A stretch of 64,000 bases of DNA. It comes from an uncultured Odoribacter sp. Lineage in GTDB: Bacteria; Bacteroidota; Bacteroidia; Bacteroidales; Marinifilaceae. Shown here one piece after another: positions 61,052-64,000 of this stretch. Where the stretch lies: contig UQTM01000001.1 of assembly GCA_900544025.1 (NCBI GenBank), positions 53,321 through 117,320 of the forward strand, written 5' to 3'. Under the pieces are notes generated by a model. It worked only from the letters and a program-made list of their open reading frames with translations, made no database searches and was not told the origin of the DNA. Within the stretch, counting starts at the first letter, position 1, and each line of letters opens with the position of its first letter. The position numbers were made by a program, and so were the translations under genes.

Positions 61052-62875
61052 ATGCGCGATTTTATTGTTATTTTAAAAAGGTTTATCCCTCCTTACAAAT
61101 TCAGGGTGATCAGAAGTATTCTTTTCAACCTGTTGCAGGCATTGTTCGGAGCTACCGCCATTGCCATGCTTTCTCCGATCATGGGAATATTGTTCGGTAC
61201 GAGTGCCGAAGTGACGGAAAAAATGCCCTTTGAATTCAGTTTTGCAGCAATCAAAGACACCTTCTTCTATTATATCACTTCTTTCAAGCACCTTTACGGA
61301 GCTTCGAATACGTTGATATTCATCGGTGTATTCGCTATTTTAGCCACGGCTTTAAAAACCGGTTTCGCCTATCTGGCCTCTTATGAAACGATCTACATCC
61401 GGAACGGAGTAGTACGGGATATCCGCAAAAAGATTTATAAAAAAATCCTATCGCTTCCCCTTCCCTTTTTCTCGGAAGAAAAGAAAGGAGATATCATCTC
61501 CCGTATGACCAGCGATGTGCAGGAAGTGGAAGAATCGATCATGAACTCGTTAGACATGTTCTTTCAAAGCCCGATCCTGATCATGGTCTATCTGGGCAGC
61601 ATGCTGATGATGAGCTGGGAGCTGACCTTATTCGCCCTGATCCTTCTACCGGTTATGGGAGGTCTGATCGGACGGGTTGGTAAAAATCTGAAACGGCATT
61701 CCCGCGAGGGACAGAATAAGATGGGCGTGATTCTGTCTGTTATGGAAGAAACCCTCTCGGGACTAAGGATCGTTAAAGCTTTCAATGCAGAAAGAAAAGT
61801 AGATGAAAAATTCACGGAAGAAGTAGAAGACTACCGCCGCATTCAAAACCGCCTGATGCGCCGCCGTTCACTGGCCCATCCGATGAGCGAGTTTTTAGGA
61901 ACGATCGTCATCGTAATTGTGTTATGGTTCGGGGGAACGCTGATTCTGAATCACTCCGGCAGTTTGACCGCCGAAGACTTTATCGCTTACATCGCCCTGT
62001 TTTACTCGATCATCAACCCGGCGAAAAACTTCACCAATGCTTTTTACAGCATTCAAAAGGGACTGGCGGCTATGGATCGTATAGACGATGTGCTGAAAGC
62101 CGAAGCTTCGATCAAAGAACCCGAAAAGCCTACGATCATCCACGATTTTAAAGACCGGATCGAATATAAGAATGTGGATTTTTCCTATAATGAAAGTAAG
62201 CAGGTTTTGAAAAAGGTGAATGTTACTGTTCCGAAAGGCCGGATGGTAGCATTGGTCGGACAATCCGGATCGGGAAAAAGTACCTTCGTCGATCTTCTCC
62301 CCCGTTTTTATGACGTTCAGGGAGGAAGCATCACCATTGACGGAATCGACATCCGGGATATGTCGTTCTACGATTTACGGGAACTCATGGGCAACGTAAA
62401 CCAGGACCCGATCCTGTTCAACGATACGATTTACAACAATATTGCATTCGGGGTGGAAAACGCCACACAGGAACAGGTGGAAGCCGCAGCTAAGATCGCC
62501 AATGCACACGATTTTATTGTCAATGCCGAAAACGGTTATCAGACGATTATCGGCGACCGGGGCAGCAAATTGAGCGGAGGTCAGCGCCAACGCCTGAGTA
62601 TTGCAAGGGCCGTCCTGAAAAACCCCCCGATTATGATTCTCGACGAAGCGACTTCGGCCCTGGATACCGAATCGGAAAAACTGGTACAGGACGCTCTCGA
62701 TAACCTGATGAAAAACCGTACTTCTCTGGTGGTGGCACATCGGTTATCGACCATCAAAAATGCCGATATGATCTGTGTATTCCACGAAGGGGAAATCGTA
62801 GAACAGGGAACGCACGACGAGTTACTTCGATTAAACGGCATTTATACCAAATTGTATAATATGCAGAATTTCTAA
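61052..62875 (+). CDS. ABC exporter, MsbA-like (permease and ATPase fused)
   Basis: The 607-residue protein has six membrane helices in an ABC exporter domain (about 15-325) and a nucleotide-binding domain with GQSGSGKST (Walker A), the LSGGQRQRLS signature, and ILDEATSALD (Walker B with Glu), all intact. The family flips lipids such as lipid A (MsbA) or exports drugs; lipid export is favoured by similarity of layout, not by context. It acts as a homodimer in the inner membrane. It is followed by a strong terminator 7 nt after the stop. Confidence 0.9.
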   Translation: MRDFIVILKRFIPPYKFRVIRSILFNLLQALFGATAIAMLSPIMGILFGTSAEVTEKMPFEFSFAAIKDTFFYYITSFKHLYGASNTLIFIGVFAILATALKTGFAYLASYETIYIRNGVVRDIRKKIYKKILSLPLPFFSEEKKGDIISRMTSDVQEVEESIMNSLDMFFQSPILIMVYLGSMLMMSWELTLFALILLPVMGGLIGRVGKNLKRHSREGQNKMGVILSVMEETLSGLRIVKAFNAERKVDEKFTEEVEDYRRIQNRLMRRRSLAHPMSEFLGTIVIVIVLWFGGTLILNHSGSLTAEDFIAYIALFYSIINPAKNFTNAFYSIQKGLAAMDRIDDVLKAEASIKEPEKPTIIHDFKDRIEYKNVDFSYNESKQVLKKVNVTVPKGRMVALVGQSGSGKSTFVDLLPRFYDVQGGSITIDGIDIRDMSFYDLRELMGNVNQDPILFNDTIYNNIAFGVENATQEQVEAAAKIANAHDFIVNAENGYQTIIGDRGSKLSGGQRQRLSIARAVLKNPPIMILDEATSALDTESEKLVQDALDNLMKNRTSLVVAHRLSTIKNADMICVFHEGEIVEQGTHDELLRLNGIYTKLYNMQNF

Positions 62876-62882
62876 ATATCCG

Positions 62883-62922
62883 ATCCCGGAAACAAGGTTA
62901 GTGCTTTGTTTCCGGGATTTTT
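62883..62922 (+). terminator. Terminator of the MsbA-like gene
   Basis: ATCCCGGAAACAA and TTGTTTCCGGGAT form a perfect 13-bp stem with a 10-nt loop followed by TTTTTG. It lies only 14 nt before the next start codon, so the queF-like gene gets little or no read-through and has no visible promoter of its own after it. Confidence 0.88.
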
Positions 62923-62936
62923 GTATCCCTATCGAT

Positions 62937-63812
62937 ATGCAGGAAGATAAATTATTAGGAAAACGGATAGACTATCCCAAAACTTATTGTCCGGATATTC
63001 TGGTCGGAGTCCCCAGAGCTATAAACCGGAAAATATACAACATTGAAAAAGCGGAAGAACTTTTCTGCGGTTACGATAGCTGGCATGCTTACGAAACCGG
63101 TTTTCTGCTCGGCAACGGCATGCCTGTTACCGGTATATTGAAAATTGTATATCCGGCCACCAGTCCCTGCATCGTAGAGAGTAAATCGCTGAAACTATAC
63201 CTTGCCTCGTTCAACATGGAAAAGCAGGGAACTACCCGCCCGCAGGCCATTGCCGCTTTTACCCGTACGGTAAAAAAGGACCTGAGCCGGTTACTGGACA
63301 CGGAAGTGCAGGTCGGTTTCTTTGAAAGCATCCCGGAGACAGAGCCGTTCGATTTTAGCGACTACCGGATTCTGGAAGAAATCGTGAACCCGGAAAACGT
63401 TTCTTTCTCCGTTTACCGGGAAGAACCGGAACTACTGACAGAAAACGCCGGAACCACTCCGGGGGAACTGAAAGCAGGCAGCCATTTACTGAAAAGCAAC
63501 TGTAAAATCACGAACCAGCCCGACTGGGGAAGTGTGTATATTCATATCCGGGCCCAACGCCTGCCCGATGCCGGGGCGTTATTAAAGTATATTGTATCGC
63601 TTCGCAATGAGAATCATTTTCATGAAGAAATCTGTGAAATGATTGACCGGCAGAAAATCAGGGCGGAGCACAAGATAGCGGGGAGCGTGGCAGATGCTTT
63701 GGAAAAGGCGGTGAAAGAGGCGGATGAAAACGATATTGTCCTCGTCTGCGGCTCTCTTTACATATTGGGATACGCGATCCGGTGGCTTCGAAAGCAGGAA
63801 TTGGCAGAATAA
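62937..63812 (+). CDS. queF: QueF with its C-terminus replaced by a FolC-like tail (chimera)
   Basis: Residues 1-236 match the bimodular QueF (7-cyano-7-deazaguanine reductase, queuosine pathway): start GKRIDYPKTYCPDILVGVPR, the ESKSLKLYLASFN motif, catalytic C189 in SNCKITNQPDWGS, D196, and H229 in HFHEE, all at the numbering of E. coli QueF. The expected final 45-50 residues with the RRGGxDINP motif are missing. Instead, residues 237-291 read ...SVADALEKAVKEADENDIV, then CGSLYILGYAIRWLRKQ, which resembles the C-terminal end of folylpolyglutamate synthase (FolC). The join is in frame near 63645. Enzyme activity is probably lost or altered. ATG 62937 is used rather than 62901, which lies within the preceding terminator. 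Confidence 0.82.
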   Translation: MQEDKLLGKRIDYPKTYCPDILVGVPRAINRKIYNIEKAEELFCGYDSWHAYETGFLLGNGMPVTGILKIVYPATSPCIVESKSLKLYLASFNMEKQGTTRPQAIAAFTRTVKKDLSRLLDTEVQVGFFESIPETEPFDFSDYRILEEIVNPENVSFSVYREEPELLTENAGTTPGELKAGSHLLKSNCKITNQPDWGSVYIHIRAQRLPDAGALLKYIVSLRNENHFHEEICEMIDRQKIRAEHKIAGSVADALEKAVKEADENDIVLVCGSLYILGYAIRWLRKQELAE

Positions 63813-63824
63813 AAAATAAACAAG

Positions 63825-63868
63825 AAAAAGGACTGAGGGAAACATAAAATATTTTCTCAGTCCTTTTT
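63825..63868. terminator. Shared terminator between the queF-like and rubrerythrin genes
   Basis: AAAAAGGACTGAG and CTCAGTCCTTTTT form a perfect 13-bp stem with an 18-nt loop, with an A run before and a T run after, so both convergent genes can use it. Confidence 0.85.
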
Positions 63869-63936
63869 CTTTTCTTGTTGTCGCTGATTATTATGCTAAT
63901 AAATAAATGAGCAGCCCATCAGCGTTTTATCATAGA

Positions 63937-64000
63937 TTAGTAATTTTCCGCCTTAATAGCGAAGAAAGAACGAGGATGGTTGCATACGGGACATTCTTCC
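63937..64000 (-). CDS. rbr: Rubrerythrin, C-terminal end only
   Basis: Twenty residues are visible at the right edge: EECPVCNHPRSFFAIKAENY, then TAA at 63939-63937. The CPVCxHPxxxF motif is half of the rubredoxin-like FeS4 site at the end of rubrerythrin. Rubrerythrin reduces peroxide in anaerobes. The rest, including the diiron domain, is outside the window, so other rubredoxin-tailed proteins are possible. Confidence 0.8.
   Translation of the reverse strand, partial: EECPVCNHPRSFFAIKAENY

Overview
The window looks like chromosomal DNA of a strictly anaerobic Bacteroidota, most likely order Bacteroidales. Promoters match the Bacteroidetes pattern (TTTG near -33, about 20 nt, TAnnTTTG near -7). 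Marker families of the phylum are present: DUF4294, DUF4295 beside bL33/bL28, NVEALA, DUF4857, DUF4876, DUF6377 and DUF6850. A HydF maturase and the end of a rubrerythrin fit an anaerobe with FeFe hydrogenase. An Odoribacteraceae-like origin is only a guess. No phage, CRISPR array or rRNA operon was seen.

Layout. 0-6.2 kb: partial serine dehydratase, RNase P RNA, YqgE, DUF4294, HolA, GmhB-like phosphatase and a divergent IMP dehydrogenase. 6.3-13.4 kb (minus strand): a 1145-residue triple-AAA protein with eroded ATPase motifs, a nitronate monooxygenase-like flavoprotein, an acetyltransferase, and a Crp-like regulator followed by an EamA exporter. 13.5-14.7 kb: initiator tRNA and rpmB-rpmG-DUF4295. 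14.9-20.3 kb: a DUF6377 membrane regulator beside a GH5 lipoprotein and a GH3 beta-glucosidase, a small glucan-degradation locus without SusC/SusD. 20.7-23.8 kb: OB-fold lipoprotein plus PepSY membrane protein, then an AT-rich NVEALA peptide/beta-propeller pair. 23.8-32.2 kb (minus): TonB receptor, DUF4876 lipoprotein, DUF6850 barrel, ABC ATPase, permease and DUF4857 membrane protein; it resembles a dedicated envelope transport system of unknown substrate.

32.4-43.7 kb: adk, OmpA, PBP1A, a cation/proton antiporter, then a POTRA-like barrel, ApbE and a patatin-barrel protein. 43.9-46.2 kb: an NtrC-like response regulator without a DNA-binding domain directly upstream of hydF. 46.2-49.6 kb is the accessory patch: an IS1595-type transposase with lost zinc-ribbon cysteines, a secreted protein, a zinc-ribbon protein, several small ORFs, and structured intergenic DNA. 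49.6-64 kb: hybrid histidine kinase, YitT, TetR plus a KAS III-like enzyme, a CarboxypepD-like/EI24/NfeD operon, purB, an MsbA-like ABC exporter, a QueF reading frame whose C-terminus is replaced by a FolC-like tail, and a rubrerythrin end.

The observations most worth following are the QueF-FolC chimera, the degenerate triple-AAA protein, the six-gene TonB/DUF/ABC locus, and the small genes around 48-49.6 kb.
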